From positions 22,501-69,147 of the forward strand of contig CAUYUJ010004530.1 of the NCBI GenBank assembly GCA_963575745.1: 46,647 nucleotides of DNA, in the 5' to 3' direction. The translations under genes and the position numbers were made by a program. Below, one piece after another: positions 32,168 through 42,133 of this stretch; positions within the stretch are counted from its first letter, which is position 1; every line of letters begins with the position of its first letter. Origin of the DNA: Prorocentrum cordatum. Lineage: Eukaryota; Sar; Dinophyceae; Prorocentrales; Prorocentraceae. The notes below the pieces were generated by a model, which searched no databases, was not told the origin of the DNA, and was given only the letters and a program-made list of their open reading frames with translations.

Positions 32168-33905
32168 ACTAGGTGCGCTCGCGCAATCTCTGACATCCTA
32201 CCCCTCCCACCCATCCCTTCACATCGCGCTGTTTTTCTTCGATCCGCCGACGCGTGTTATATCAGACCTAGAACTCCAACGTGAACCCCATCGGGTTATG
32301 CGCAATCGGAATCAAAAGGGATCTACGTAAATTTGAGGCGACGGCGGCGGATAACAGGAGGATGAAACGGAGGAAAAGGAGGAAGGAGGAGGACAAGGAC
32401 GAACAGCAGCAGCAGGAACTGGGACGGAAGGGGCGGGACGACCAAGGACAAGCGGAGGAGGGATAATCAAGGGGCAACAACGATGAAGAAACACTCGGAT
32501 TCAGAAAAGAGGCCCGCGCTGAGGCGAGAGCGCCATTCTGAACGACGGAGGCAAAGCGCCACTCCGAAATCGAGGCCTACGCTGCAGTGGGGGCACCTTT
32601 TGGAGAACCACAGATCATAAGGCACATCACTGTCTGAACTCCTATGTGTAAACGTCGATACGCAGGCAGGGCGGGCTGTCTTCCGTCCGGGGTCAGGGGA
32701 AGGAGGCTATCAGCATTCATACTGTGTAACTGTTGAGGTGAAGCGGGCAAGCTAGGTGCGTTTGCGCCATATCTGACATCCTACCCCTCCCACCCGTTCC
32801 TTCCCTTTGCGCAAATTTCCTCTCTACCCGCCGATGAATGTCACGGCGGACCTGGACCCCCCTCCCACGACCCCATTACCGTGTCATTTGCAGCCTGGAG
32901 CTTCGAGCTGTGTGCATTGGAGGAGGGGGCGGGTGAGCAGGAGGAGCAGCTGGATGACGAGGAGAATGAGGGAGGCGGACGAGGAGGAACTGCAGCCGCA
33001 GGCGCAGAGGGAGCGGGAGGACCAAGGGAAGGCGGGGGAGGGGAACCGAAGGGGGCGACCACGACGAGGAAGCATTCGGACCGAAGGTGGCCCGAGCTGG
33101 TGCGAAAGCGCCGTTCTTAACGACGGGAGCAAAGCGCCGACGTTGAAACAAGGCAGACGCTGCAACGGGAATGCCGCCTTGAAGCACCGAAAACGTTCGG
33201 GTCGAAACACACCATGTGAACACCAACACGTTTAGCATCATGTGCGTATGAAGCAGTACGCGGAGAGGGCGGACATCTTCGGCATACAGTGAGGGGGGAA
33301 AGGAGAGTAGTATTCATATCAAGCTAGGTGCGCTCGCGCCATATCTGGCATCTCACCCCTCCCACCCATCCCTCCCAATTGCGCTTTCTTCTCTCAATCC
33401 GCGGACGCGTGTCATAGCGGACCTTGAACTTCAAAAAATGCCCCCTCGTGTTCTGTGCAATCTGAAAATTCCAGCTGTGTGCGCTGGAGGGAGTGGCGGA
33501 TGAACAGGATGAGCAAGAGGAAGGGGGGGGAGGACGAGGGGGGAGGCAGACGAGGACGAACAACAGCAGCAGCAGCAGCAGCAGGAGCTGGAGTGGAATG
33601 ATTCGCGGGAGGAGCAGGAGGACCCAGGGAAGGCGGAGGAAGGGGAAATAGGGGGACTCGGAAGTGGCATGCGCTGGGGCGAGGGCGCCACTCTGAACGA
33701 CGGGAGCAAAACGCCGATCCGAAAATGAGGCCCACGCTACAGCGGGAACGCCATTCTGGAACACCGAGTGTAATCGGATGGTAAAACAACATATAAGACA
33801 AAACAATGTTTGAAATCCGTCGTATACGGAACAGAATGCGGAGAGGGCAGGCTAGCTTCTGGACAGACGGCTCTGTGCTGGACAGAGTCCTGCAAGAGAA
33901 GATAC
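32168..33905. repeat. Three tandem ~575-bp units
   Basis: Unit starts marked by CTAGGTGCG are at about 32169, 32752 and 33324 (spacings about 583 and 572). Each contains CATCCTACCCCTCCCACCC-like sequence, a CGCCGACGCGTGT-like block, a GGA/CAG-rich middle, and a GCGCCATTCTGAACGACGG-like block followed by GCAAAGCGCC. Each unit is moderately diverged. On the minus strand each contains a similar peptide-like stretch (FAPVVKNGAFAPA; FAPVVQSGALAPA), but no clear gene. The last unit abuts the tract holding the LINE. Confidence 0.85.
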
Positions 33906-33937
33906 TAGCCTTCACAGTATTTTGCTATTTTGAACAC

Positions 33938-34079
33938 TTGTAGAGGAGAAGGAGGAGGAGGAGGAGGAGGAGGAGGGAGGGGGAGGAGGAAGAGGGGGAG
34001 GAGGAGGAGGGGGGAGGAGGAGGAGGAGGAGTAGAAGGAGGACGACGAGGAGGAGGAGGAGGAGGAGGATGAGGAGGAG
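33938..34079 (+). repeat. (GGA)n tract at the LINE 3' side
   Basis: GGA with GTAGAAGGAGGACGACG interruptions. It ends in GATGAGGAGGAG at 34068-34079, a 12-mer also found on the other side of the LINE. Confidence 0.92.
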
Positions 34080-35284
34080 TGCGCTGGCCAAAAGAGAGGG
34101 ACGAGAAGAGGGCAAGCGGACAAGAAGCGAGAAGAGGGCAAGACGTCGTCGCAGCCACCAGCCCTACCCCCCCCACGCGGGCAGCCGCGCGCGGGGGCGC
34201 CTGCGGGGCCGCGCCAAGCAGCGCGGACAGGTCTGCCCTCTGCCTGCAGACCTGCTGAAAACGGGCCCCTGCCACGGCGACGGGCGACGCGGGACGATGG
34301 CGACACGTATGATAGCAATGGAAGCAGGCATCAATATACAACAAGATAGACAACAGAGCACGATTGTCAATAGGAAAAAATCTATAATTCTGAATTCTGG
34401 TGGCACCAGGGGCAAGGCAGAACGCAGACGGGAGCCCTGGCAGGAAAATCCCAATGATGTCGGGCCCGGGGCATTCAAGCACATGTTTGAGGGTGTCAGC
34501 GGCACGTAGGCCGCAAAACGGGCAATCCTGGGTGGCATTCCGAAAACGCCCAGAAGTGCACCAGGCATTGCACACAGTTTTCAGAAGCGAGGCGAGGCCC
34601 GAGGGCGGAACGAGAGGGACGGCCCTCCTGAAGGCCAGGAAAACAAGATCCAGATCACTATACACAGAAGGGGGTCATTTTTGTGCAGGCGGCTCAGCAG
34701 CAGGGGCTTCACAGAACGAGGGTAGAGTTCACGCGAGAAAAGCTCAGTCTTTTTCTGAAGCGGCACCTCATCCCTCGACGCGTTCGGGATACTGGTCAGG
34801 AATTCGAAATTCTCAATCATCGACCGCAAGATGCTGCTTTTCCACCAAGGGTGCATACGCCAATTTATTACACACTCATCATCTTCTGAGAATTCTGCAA
34901 GCATCCTTCGGATTTCGTGAAAGGCAGGGGTGTAGTAGGCGGCGCGGTATCTGGCGGCACGGCAGGTGCGCTCCAACGATCTGGCGTCCAGGGGAAAGCC
35001 CAGCTGTGTCAAGCCCTGCATCATCGAGGCTGTGATCGCATTATTCGGCCCGACAGTGAGCTTCTGCAGGCCAGCGCGCTCCAGACTCAGGCAGCGGTCC
35101 GTGGGCTCCAAAAGCTGGCCGATGAACGTGAGCGCAGAAAACGCGAGCATGTTATAGTGCGCGACAGTTCGTGAGGCCCAACTCGAGGCCTCGAATCATC
35201 TGGACCCTCTGGACGTACTTCTTAAGGGCGGGCTCCCAGGAGTCGAACGCACTATCGGGGCCCAGCCGTATGCCAAGATAACGC
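34080..35284 (-). pseudogene. LINE ORF2, thumb and C-terminal CCHC-type knuckle, frameshifted
   Basis: YLGIRLGPDSAFDSWEPALK and VQRVQMIRGLELGLTNCRA (35.16-35.28 kb) are in one frame. From about 35.16 kb the frame returns to that of the RT core (NMLAFSALTFIGQLLE), where a TGA at 35196-35198 shows why two compensating shifts are inferred. Near 34.66 kb the frame changes again and carries NAWCTSGRFRNATQDC and CPFCGLRAADTLKHVLEC, a CxxC-x8-H-x4-C knuckle typical of LINE C-termini. The last frame runs open into the GGA/TCC tract, so the genuine stop is not clear. Confidence 0.75.
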
Positions 35285-36135
35285 CCTCGAGGGAGCAGTT
35301 GAAGGCCCAGCGCAGCGGCCTGAACCCGCGCGCCCCAAGTGCCGCGAGAAAATCTGCCTCCGAGATCCCCAGAAGGACGATCACCGTTTTCTCAACGTTG
35401 ATGTACAGGCCCATACCAGGCCCAGCGAGGTCCCACACCGACATGCTGGAAACGAACGCCTCGACAATGTCCCCCGAGCTAATCCCCACATCATCAGCGA
35501 AGGCCCCCAGACTGTGAAGCGGACGTGGAAGCATGAGGCAAATCATCCGCAGCACGGGGTCGACGGCGAGCGCGAACAGCGAACCACTAACAGGACATCC
35601 TTGCTTGATGCCGCGGGAGAGCCAGTAGCCTACATCCTGGTGCATACCCCGATACGATATAGCAATCCATACATTGGTGTAGAGGCATTGAACGGCACGA
35701 ACGAAATAACCTGGCACTCCCATGGCACGCAGAGTGGCAAACATAGCTTCGTGAAGCAGACTCTGGAAGGCTGCGCGCGCATCATGCAGCACGATGCCGC
35801 GCGCAGAGACAAGACGCTGGACATGCCAGTGCATCGCACGATATTCGAGCTCGAGTATGTTCTCGTTCATATTCCTCCCTCCCACGAAGCCTCTCTGTTC
35901 CTTAATGCGCGAGTATCTGCAGATGGCAGCCGGCGGCCTGTTCAGGGCAAGCGAGACAAGCTTATTCGAGGTGCGCGACATAGTCAGCGGCCTCGTAACC
36001 GAAGGCGCGCGCATACAGAGCGAAGAATCATGGTCATCATCGCCTTTGGCCAGGAAAATGTTGTGGCCGTAATTAAACTCGGGGTGGCACTCGCCAACAT
36101 CAAGGATGTTCTCGTGCAGATTGTATAAGGCCCGT
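35285..36135 (-). pseudogene. LINE ORF2, reverse transcriptase core (different frame)
   Basis: After the shift near 36.14 kb the frame reads ALYNLHENILDVGECHPEF, then RPLTMSRTSNKLVSLALN, GFVGGRNMNENILELEYRA, GIKQGCPVSGSLFALAVD and LGAFADDVGISS, where FADD carries the two catalytic Asp residues. All main RT blocks are in order with no stop. Near 35285 another shift occurs: the expected YLGIRLGP block is in a different frame from the catalytic core. Confidence 0.85.
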
Positions 36136-38062
36136 CCTCCTTCCTCCCCGCGCGACTCCAGCCTGAGTATGGTGTCCCATCCGGCCCCGGGGCGCTGTCA
36201 CGCGGTCTCTTCATCATGTCAAAAAACTCCGCCTCCTCCAACCTCCAGATAACTACTTGAGGAACTCTCTGCGCGTGTACGAGCAAATCGTTAAGCGCAG
36301 CAGGCTGAATGGCAACAGCAGAGTGCACAGCTCCCCAATGCTGAGCGAGCTCACGAGCGCGAGCAAATGGGTCGAAGATGGGGGCCCCGAGCGGGTCGGC
36401 TATAGCTTGCAACGAGATCTGGGCACCGCGTCCCTTCCACGCCGATCTGAAGGAGTAAAGCTTGTTCATCGTGGATTTCTTTTGGGCCGAGGGGATGTTC
36501 ATGTCGTTATGAATTTCTTCAATCTGATCGTCTATCTGCTGGCGCTTTAGGTTCGCTAAAAACGCGTGGAAGCCCACGAGATTCGAGTATACGCAGAGCT
36601 CGACATTGAAAAACCGCTGGAGCATCGGGTAGGCCTTCACAGCCCTGCGCAGCACACCTGGGGCCTTGGATCTCTCGGCTCTCATAGCAGCTAGAGACCA
36701 GGAGATGTACTCAGGCAACGAGCTGGCGCCCTTCTGCTCAAGCTTGGCTAGTAATTGTTTAGCTGCTACCTGTATTGCGTTGCGTACCTCCTCCACCCGC
36801 TGAATTGGATCATCATCAAGATCACCTCCTCCTTGCAACACCTCCTTGAACACATCGGGGAACGGTTTGTGCTTGGAGACCCAGGGCTGCACTTTCGAGG
36901 TCCCGCTGAGGCTGGGGGGCGCCAGGGCCAGGAAAACAGGCGCGTGATCAGAGAGTGTGGCGAGATCTGCTGCACGGCCGATCGTTCCCGAGCTCGGGGA
37001 TAGGTCCAGGATCATGCTAGCAGGGATCGAAGTGTAGATTCTGTCAAGGCGCCCGAGCGAGAGGACCATTTTGCGCACCTCGACGTACCCTTCGACGCGA
37101 CGTGTGAACTGCGGCTGTTCAACCTCGACCATGTGCGCAAAGAGCCGATCAAAAAGCTTGGCGAGGCTGTGGCTGGGGTGAACGAGCCTCCCCGACACTT
37201 GGAAGCTGCCCTCGCCCTGCGCAGGGAAGTTAGAGTCGCCACAAAGAAAGACAGAGCACTGCGCTCGAGGCCGAAGGGCATCGCGAATCTGCACTAGCTG
37301 ACGCTTGCGCTCTCGCACACGGAGACCAGGATCACTATGCGCGTTGACTATCTGGAGAGCATGCTGGTCATTATGAAGAACAGCTGTGTGTATGCGCCCT
37401 TGTGCAATGACACGATGTTGCGCATGTGTAAACGCGCTGCGTACCCGAGGATGAACATAAAAAAGACTACCACCAGAGTGAGGGTTGCAGAGAAAGGTCG
37501 AGAAGCCAGAGAGCTGATCTACCTCACGCTCCAGGGCACGGAAACACTCGTACGTCCCGCGGGCCTCTTGAATACATACAACATCATGATTCTGAATCAT
37601 ATTGATAAGCTGTCTGATCTTTGCGCGGTGGGTGTGCTGCGGGGCGTGCAGTGCGCCGAAGAGCGAACGAGCATTCCAAGACACAACTGAAAAACGCTTG
37701 CACGGCAAGAAAGGGCTGCATCGCATCGGCAACGCAGGCCAGTCAACCGTAAACGACGAAGAAGAGCTGGAGGATGAGGACGTTGAACTTGCCGAAGGTG
37801 CCGAACGCGCAGACGACCCACCAGGACTGGAAGACCCAGACGCGCTGGACGACGAGGAAGAGGCTCTTGCTCTTCTCGCTGAAGTGGCTATTCTGCATGA
37901 AGACCGAATTCTCTTCGTAGGCGGCGGTGTGGCGTGCTGCTGGTCGTCGCTGTCTGCCGCTTGCTCAGGTGTGGAACGCACGCCGCAAGCGCCCGCGCAG
38001 AACGGGACACCCAAACCAGTCATATCACTATCCACAGGAGAGGCGAGGATCCCCAGGGGCAT
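36130..38062 (-). CDS. LINE ORF2, endonuclease domain and start of RT
   Basis: The first ATG is at 38060-38062, but the same frame is open back to the ORF1 TAG. After a Ser-rich linker the APE-type endonuclease has all its signature residues: SWNARSLF (Asn), CIQEARG (Glu), GDSNF (Asp/Asn), LDRIYTS (Asp) and LSDHAPV (Asp-His). It nicks target DNA for target-primed reverse transcription. The segment ends with SAPGPDGTPYSGW, the N-terminal RT motif. A frameshift near 36130-36145 then moves the reading into the next frame; the formal stop of this frame is at 35984. Confidence 0.85.
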
Positions 38063-38110
38063 ATCATGCAAGTTGGCCTTCGTGCGCTGCTGGCTTGGCA
38101 GAGCGATCTC

Positions 38111-39022
38111 CTAGATCAGGATGCTCTCAGCCGTGCTGTTGATGGTGGCATCAGTGAAGCCAAGCTTCTTCAATGCCACGACGTTAGGAATGACGTCCAA
38201 CTGCATCGACTCTACGCCTTTCACCTGGAAGGGGTTCTCCGTGTCATCATTCGCGATCAGCCATAGCGTGCCACGAAATCCTTGCGAGCCTAGCGTAAAA
38301 GAAGGACTCCACTTGTTATTGGCCTTGGCTGTCTCCACAACCTTGGACCAGAGGACGCCGAGGATGCGGTTGACTTTGCGGATGGCTGGCGGTGCGTCCA
38401 TGCGGATCTTCAAGTCACAGTCAGTGTTGGTGCGAGGGTCGCGCCACTTCACACCCAGGGTCCGAGCGCGCATCGAGAAATCCTTGGCCGCCTCGTTCGA
38501 ATCGAAGATGATGCTGTAGGCCGTCTGGAAGTTGTGAGACTTGGGCATTGCCGTGATGCCGTTGGGGACGTGCTGTTGGATGAGCTGTGTCGCATGGGCA
38601 CTCATGACCTTGGCTAGCAGCGGCCTCGGGAAGCCTGCGATCCAGATCTTGCGGTTGTCCCTCTCCTTCTCGGGCTCTTGTGATGCGGCCGATGCATTCG
38701 ACCTGGTCGACGGCGTACGCGAAGACAGAGCAGCAAGCTCGGCCTGCATCTTGAGATTGTGTGCCTTCATGTCCTTCAGCTGATTGTCAACAGCTTCAGT
38801 CATGACGGCGGTGGCAGCGGGAGTCAAACCGTCAATCTTGACCTCGTGCTCATGAATGGTTCTCTTCACCTCTGTGACGTCGTCCTTTGTGGCCATGTTC
38901 GAGCGAATGTCACCCAGCATCTCGCGCAGCCAGTCAGCATCACCAGTACGCACACGCTTCGGGAACGAACCAGCTTCCTCGGCCACTGGCGTTGGGCACA
39001 TCATCTCATCATCAGAAGCCAT
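38111..39022 (-). CDS. LINE ORF1 protein
   Basis: The first ATG at 39020-39022 (MASDDEMM) lies about 170 nt after the leader relic; an open frame extends further upstream without an ATG. The product is about 303 residues. The N-terminal third is charged, with a likely coiled coil (DDVTEVKRTIHEHEVKIDGL, then LKDMKAHNLKMQAELAAL). A folded part follows, starting KIWIAGFPRPLLAKVMSAH, with AYSIIFDSNEAAKDF later; the pair looks like the RNP2/RNP1 strands of an RRM. It ends near NSTAESILI at a TAG (38111-38113). LINE ORF1 proteins of this design bind element RNA and form the RNP. Confidence 0.75.
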   Translation of the reverse strand: MASDDEMMCPTPVAEEAGSFPKRVRTGDADWLREMLGDIRSNMATKDDVTEVKRTIHEHEVKIDGLTPAATAVMTEAVDNQLKDMKAHNLKMQAELAALSSRTPSTRSNASAASQEPEKERDNRKIWIAGFPRPLLAKVMSAHATQLIQQHVPNGITAMPKSHNFQTAYSIIFDSNEAAKDFSMRARTLGVKWRDPRTNTDCDLKIRMDAPPAIRKVNRILGVLWSKVVETAKANNKWSPSFTLGSQGFRGTLWLIANDDTENPFQVKGVESMQLDVIPNVVALKKLGFTDATINSTAESILI

Positions 39023-39193
39023 CGCAGCGGAGCGGCTGCACTGACTCAGAAGATGCCCAAACGGAGCTGTCCTGCGGGCGGCCGATGACCTGGCCTCGGG
39101 AGCAGGAAACAAGGCAGCTCGAGGGCAAAATGCCTATGAGGACCACTTTGGCCCTCAGTCTGGAATCTCGCTACACCGTAGCTTTCATCCAGA

Positions 39194-39207
39194 CTTGAGC
39201 CAAATGG
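39194..39207 (-). promoter_or_regulatory. Truncated spliced-leader relic
   Basis: The minus strand reads CCATTTGGCTCAAG directly after the full leader. This is the leader 3' part with one T lost. It starts exactly after the internal AG of CCGTAG, the acceptor expected when an older leader is itself trans-spliced again. Confidence 0.9.
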
Positions 39208-39229
39208 CTTGAGCCAAAATGGCTACGGA
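39208..39229 (-). promoter_or_regulatory. Dinoflagellate spliced-leader sequence (DinoSL), complete
   Basis: The minus strand reads T then CCGTAGCCATTTTGGCTCAA then G: all 22 nt of the conserved leader that is trans-spliced onto dinoflagellate nuclear mRNAs. Its presence in genomic DNA at the 5' end of a retroelement shows that a mature trans-spliced RNA was reverse transcribed. It is not an SL RNA gene, since no donor GT or SL RNA intron part follows. Confidence 0.95.
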
Positions 39230-39231
39230 AT

Positions 39232-39356
39232 GATGAGGAGGAGGAGGAGGAGGAGGAGGATGAAGAGGAAAAGGGGGAGGAGGAGGAGGAGGAGGAGGAG
39301 GAGGAGGAGGAGGAGGAGGAGGAGGAGGAGGGAGGAGGAGGAGGAGGAGGAGGAGT
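39232..39356 (+). repeat. (GGA)n tract at the LINE 5' side
   Basis: It starts GATGAGGAGGAG and continues as nearly pure GGA to 39356. With the tract at 33938-34079 it encloses the LINE. Confidence 0.95.
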
Positions 39357-39370
39357 CTCAAAAGCCCTCT

Positions 39371-40650
39371 GTCCTTATTTTTGCCACGACGCCAGGCGTC
39401 CCAGGCCCCGGGGTCGAAACATCAATCCTCGGACCGGTTCCAGGGTGAGCTCTGGCAAGACTCGCAGGGCGGATCCAGCCGTGACGACGAGGAGCCCCCT
39501 GGCGATCCTAGAAGGGTGAGCACAGAATCAAGCTCCCCCCGAACTCCGAAACTTCGACGATTTTTTCGCGGCGCGGGGAGGGATGCCAAGGGCGGCCTGC
39601 TCGGTCGGCGAGTCTGGCTGCTCGGGCGAGTTCAGGCCCGCCGGCGGCCCTGCGTAGGAGAGGAACTACTCGCCATCACTCGGACGTCCATTCCCCGTGC
39701 ATTTTGCGATTCCGTGTTTTTATTTTTTCACCAGATGAGCCAAGAGGCTCCTCGGTGGTCCCCGCCGAGAACAAGTGCACACGTCCGAGCGATGCCAAGC
39801 TATAGATTACGCTGCCTTGGCTTGACCAGGAAGGCATGTACGCCGATCCTGAGCCTAGGAGCGGCCGGGCCAAAATCGGTGTGGGTGCGTATACCCAGAC
39901 GTCCGACGTCGTGCTGTTTCCGCAACGCGGCTCCCCAAAGGTCATGGGCCCCTCCCCGGGGACCGGCTTTCCATCTCGAGCTGTTTTTGATGGCCCGCCG
40001 GAGGCCCAGAATAGGCAACATGTTGTTATATTCTTTCCACGACGCCAGGATGTCAGGGGAGGCGGGGCGCCACTGGATCCCTGGGCTTGTTCTGGGGCGC
40101 GCTCTGGCCAGAACTTCGAGGCGGATCCGACCGTGGCGACGAGGAGCCCGCTGGAGGCCCCTCCAGACGGGCGAGACAAAACTCAAGATCGATCCTCGCA
40201 TCTCGCTGTGATTCTTGCCACGACGCGAGGATATCAATCGGGGACGCACTGACCCAGGCCAGCACGAAAACCCCGGTCGGCCAGGGCCCTGTCGCGAAGC
40301 CTGGCCGATCGCTCAACAGCTTCCAAACACAGGCGAGCGCAGGGCGGAAAGGGGGACCGGCCCGAACCCTGGTCAGCCACAAGGGTATTGGCTGAACCCT
40401 GTCAGCGCTGGGCCCTGGTCTGAGACCCCCGACGTCATGTTTTTGCCCGACGCGGACCCCCAAAGGTCTCGACACATTTTCCGTGGTCGGCTTTTCATGC
40501 TGACTCCCAGTTTGACGATCCCGGGACCCAGTGAGGGCCTCCAGAGGCCCACCGATAGCGAGAAACCTACCCACATGTTTTTTCACTGCGCCAGGGGATG
40601 TGCAATATTTTCTTGTCATTGTTAAGATTTTCATTCGTGCTATTCGTTTC
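39371..40650. repeat. Dispersed, diverged repeat family
   Basis: The stretch 39380-39535 is similar to 40030-40200: both contain CACGACGCCAGG, GGCGGATCC and GACGAGGAGCCC. CGACGTCATGTTTTT with a following CGCGGACCCCCAAAGG block (about 40430-40465) is similar to 39905-39940 and to 12953-12972. No coding domain is recognised; the frames seem incidental. Confidence 0.55.
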
Positions 40651-40654
40651 TTTC

Positions 40655-42133
40655 AGACGATCCTGTGGAGTTGGGTCCTCGTTTTGAAGAGACAGCGCCC
40701 CGCGTCACCTCCTCCTCCTCCCTCCTCCTCCTCCTCCTCCTCATTTTTGGCACACCCCTCACACGGTTCGTGGCCCCACAGAGAGCTCCAACGAAGGCCC
40801 CAGTGGCACAGGCCGCATGCGGGGACCGCCACCCATTCTGGTACACCCCTCGCACGGTTCGTGGCCCCACAGGGAGCTCCACCGACGGCCTTAGTGGCGC
40901 AGGCTGCATGTGGGGACCGCCACCCATTGTGGCACGCCCCTCACACGGTTCGTGGCCCCACAGGGAGCTCCACCGAAGGCCCCAGTGGCACAGGCCGCAT
41001 GCGGGGACCGCCACCCACGTTGGCACAGCCCTCGCACGGTTCGTGGCCCCACAGGGAGCTCCACCGAAGGCCCCAGTGGCACAGGCTGCATGTGGGGACC
41101 GCCACCCATTCTGGTACACCCCTCACACGGTTCGTGGCCCCACAGGAAGCTCCACCGAAGGCCCCAGTGGCACAGGCCGCATGCGGGGACCGCCACCCAT
41201 TTTGGCACACCCCTCACACGGTTCGTGGCCCCACAGGGAGCTCCACCGACGGCCCCAGTGCACAGGCTGCAGTGGGGACCGCCACCATTCTGGTACACCC
41301 CTCACGGTTCGGGGCCCCACAGGGAGCTCCACCGAAGGCCCCAGTGGCACAGGCATGTGGGGACCGCCACCCATTTTGGCACACCCCTCACACGGTTCGT
41401 GGCCCCACAGGGAGCTCCACCGAAGGCCCCAGTGGCACAGGCCGCATGCGGGGACCGCCACCCATTCTGGTACACCCCTCACACGGTTCGTAGCCCCACA
41501 GGGAGCTCCACCGAAGGCCCCAGTGGCACAGGCCGCATGCGGGGACCGCCACCCATTTTGGCACACACCTCACACGGTTCGAGGCCCCACAGAGGGAGCT
41601 CCACCGAAGGCCCCAGTGGCACAAGCCGCATGCGGGGACCGCCACCCATTTTGGCACACCCCTCACACGGTTCGTGGCCCCACAGAGGGAGCTCCACCGA
41701 AGGCCCCAGTGGCACAGGCCGCATGCGGGGACCGCCACCCATTTTGGCACACCCCTCACACGGTTCGTGGCCCCACAGGGAGCTCCACCGAAGGCTCCAG
41801 TGGTACAGGCCGCATGCGGGGACCGCCACCCATTCTGGCACGCCCCTCACACTGCTCGTGGCCCCACAGGGAGCTCCACCGAAGTCCCCAGTGGCACAGG
41901 CCGCATGCGGGGACCGCCACCCATTTTGGCACACCCCTCACACGGCTCGTGGCCCCACAGGGAGCTCCACCGAAGGCCCCAGTGGCACAGGCCGCACGCG
42001 GGGACCGCCACCAATTTTGGCACACCCCTCACACGGTTCGGGGCCCCACAGGGAGCTCCACCGAAAGCGGTATCCACAATGCGGTACTCGCAGCTGCATG
42101 CTGTTGTGTCCTTCGTCAGGCTAATGTTCGAAT
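40655..42133 (-). mobile_element. Composite satellite-bearing element, copy B (inverted)
   Basis: Read on the minus strand it has the same layout as copy A: left flank 42133-42066 (ATTAGCCTGACGAAGGAC and on, CGAGTACCGCATTGTGG), ~91-bp satellite units, a GGA tract (40742-40706), and right flank 40711-40655 (GACGCGGGGCGCTGTCTCTT, then AAAACGAGGACCCAACTCCA). It lacks the 290-bp insert and the GAT tract of copy A. Confidence 0.75.
40748..42066 (-). repeat. ~91-bp satellite, about 14-15 diverged units
   Basis: The same unit as at 15.2-16.5 kb, inverted. Plus-strand cores are CACACGGTTCGTGGCCCCAC, AGGGAGCTCCACCGAAGGCC and GCATGCGGGGACCGCCACCC. Spacing measured at 40765, 40856 and 40947 is 91 bp. 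Units differ by substitutions and small indels, unlike the homogeneous copy A array. Confidence 0.95.

Larger units (their letters stand above)
34080..39231 (-). mobile_element. Nearly full-length LINE beginning with the dinoflagellate spliced leader
   Basis: Reading on the minus strand: DinoSL, leader relic, 5' UTR (about 170 nt), ORF1, a single stop, ORF2 with APE-type endonuclease, reverse transcriptase and a C-terminal CxxC-H-C knuckle. It is about 5.15 kb and not 5' truncated, which is unusual for LINE copies. (GGA)n/(TCC)n tracts lie on both sides. The 12-mer GATGAGGAGGAG occurs at 34068-34079 and at 39232-39243, a candidate target-site duplication, although repeat sequence makes chance likely. 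No poly-A tail is visible; the (TCC)n tract may be tail or target. ORF2 has several frameshifts, so this copy is probably inactive unless these are assembly errors. Confidence 0.88.

Noticed and set aside
39194-39229. A spliced-leader RNA gene
   Set aside because: No donor GT or SL RNA 3' part follows the leader; instead a second leader fragment and a retroelement frame follow.
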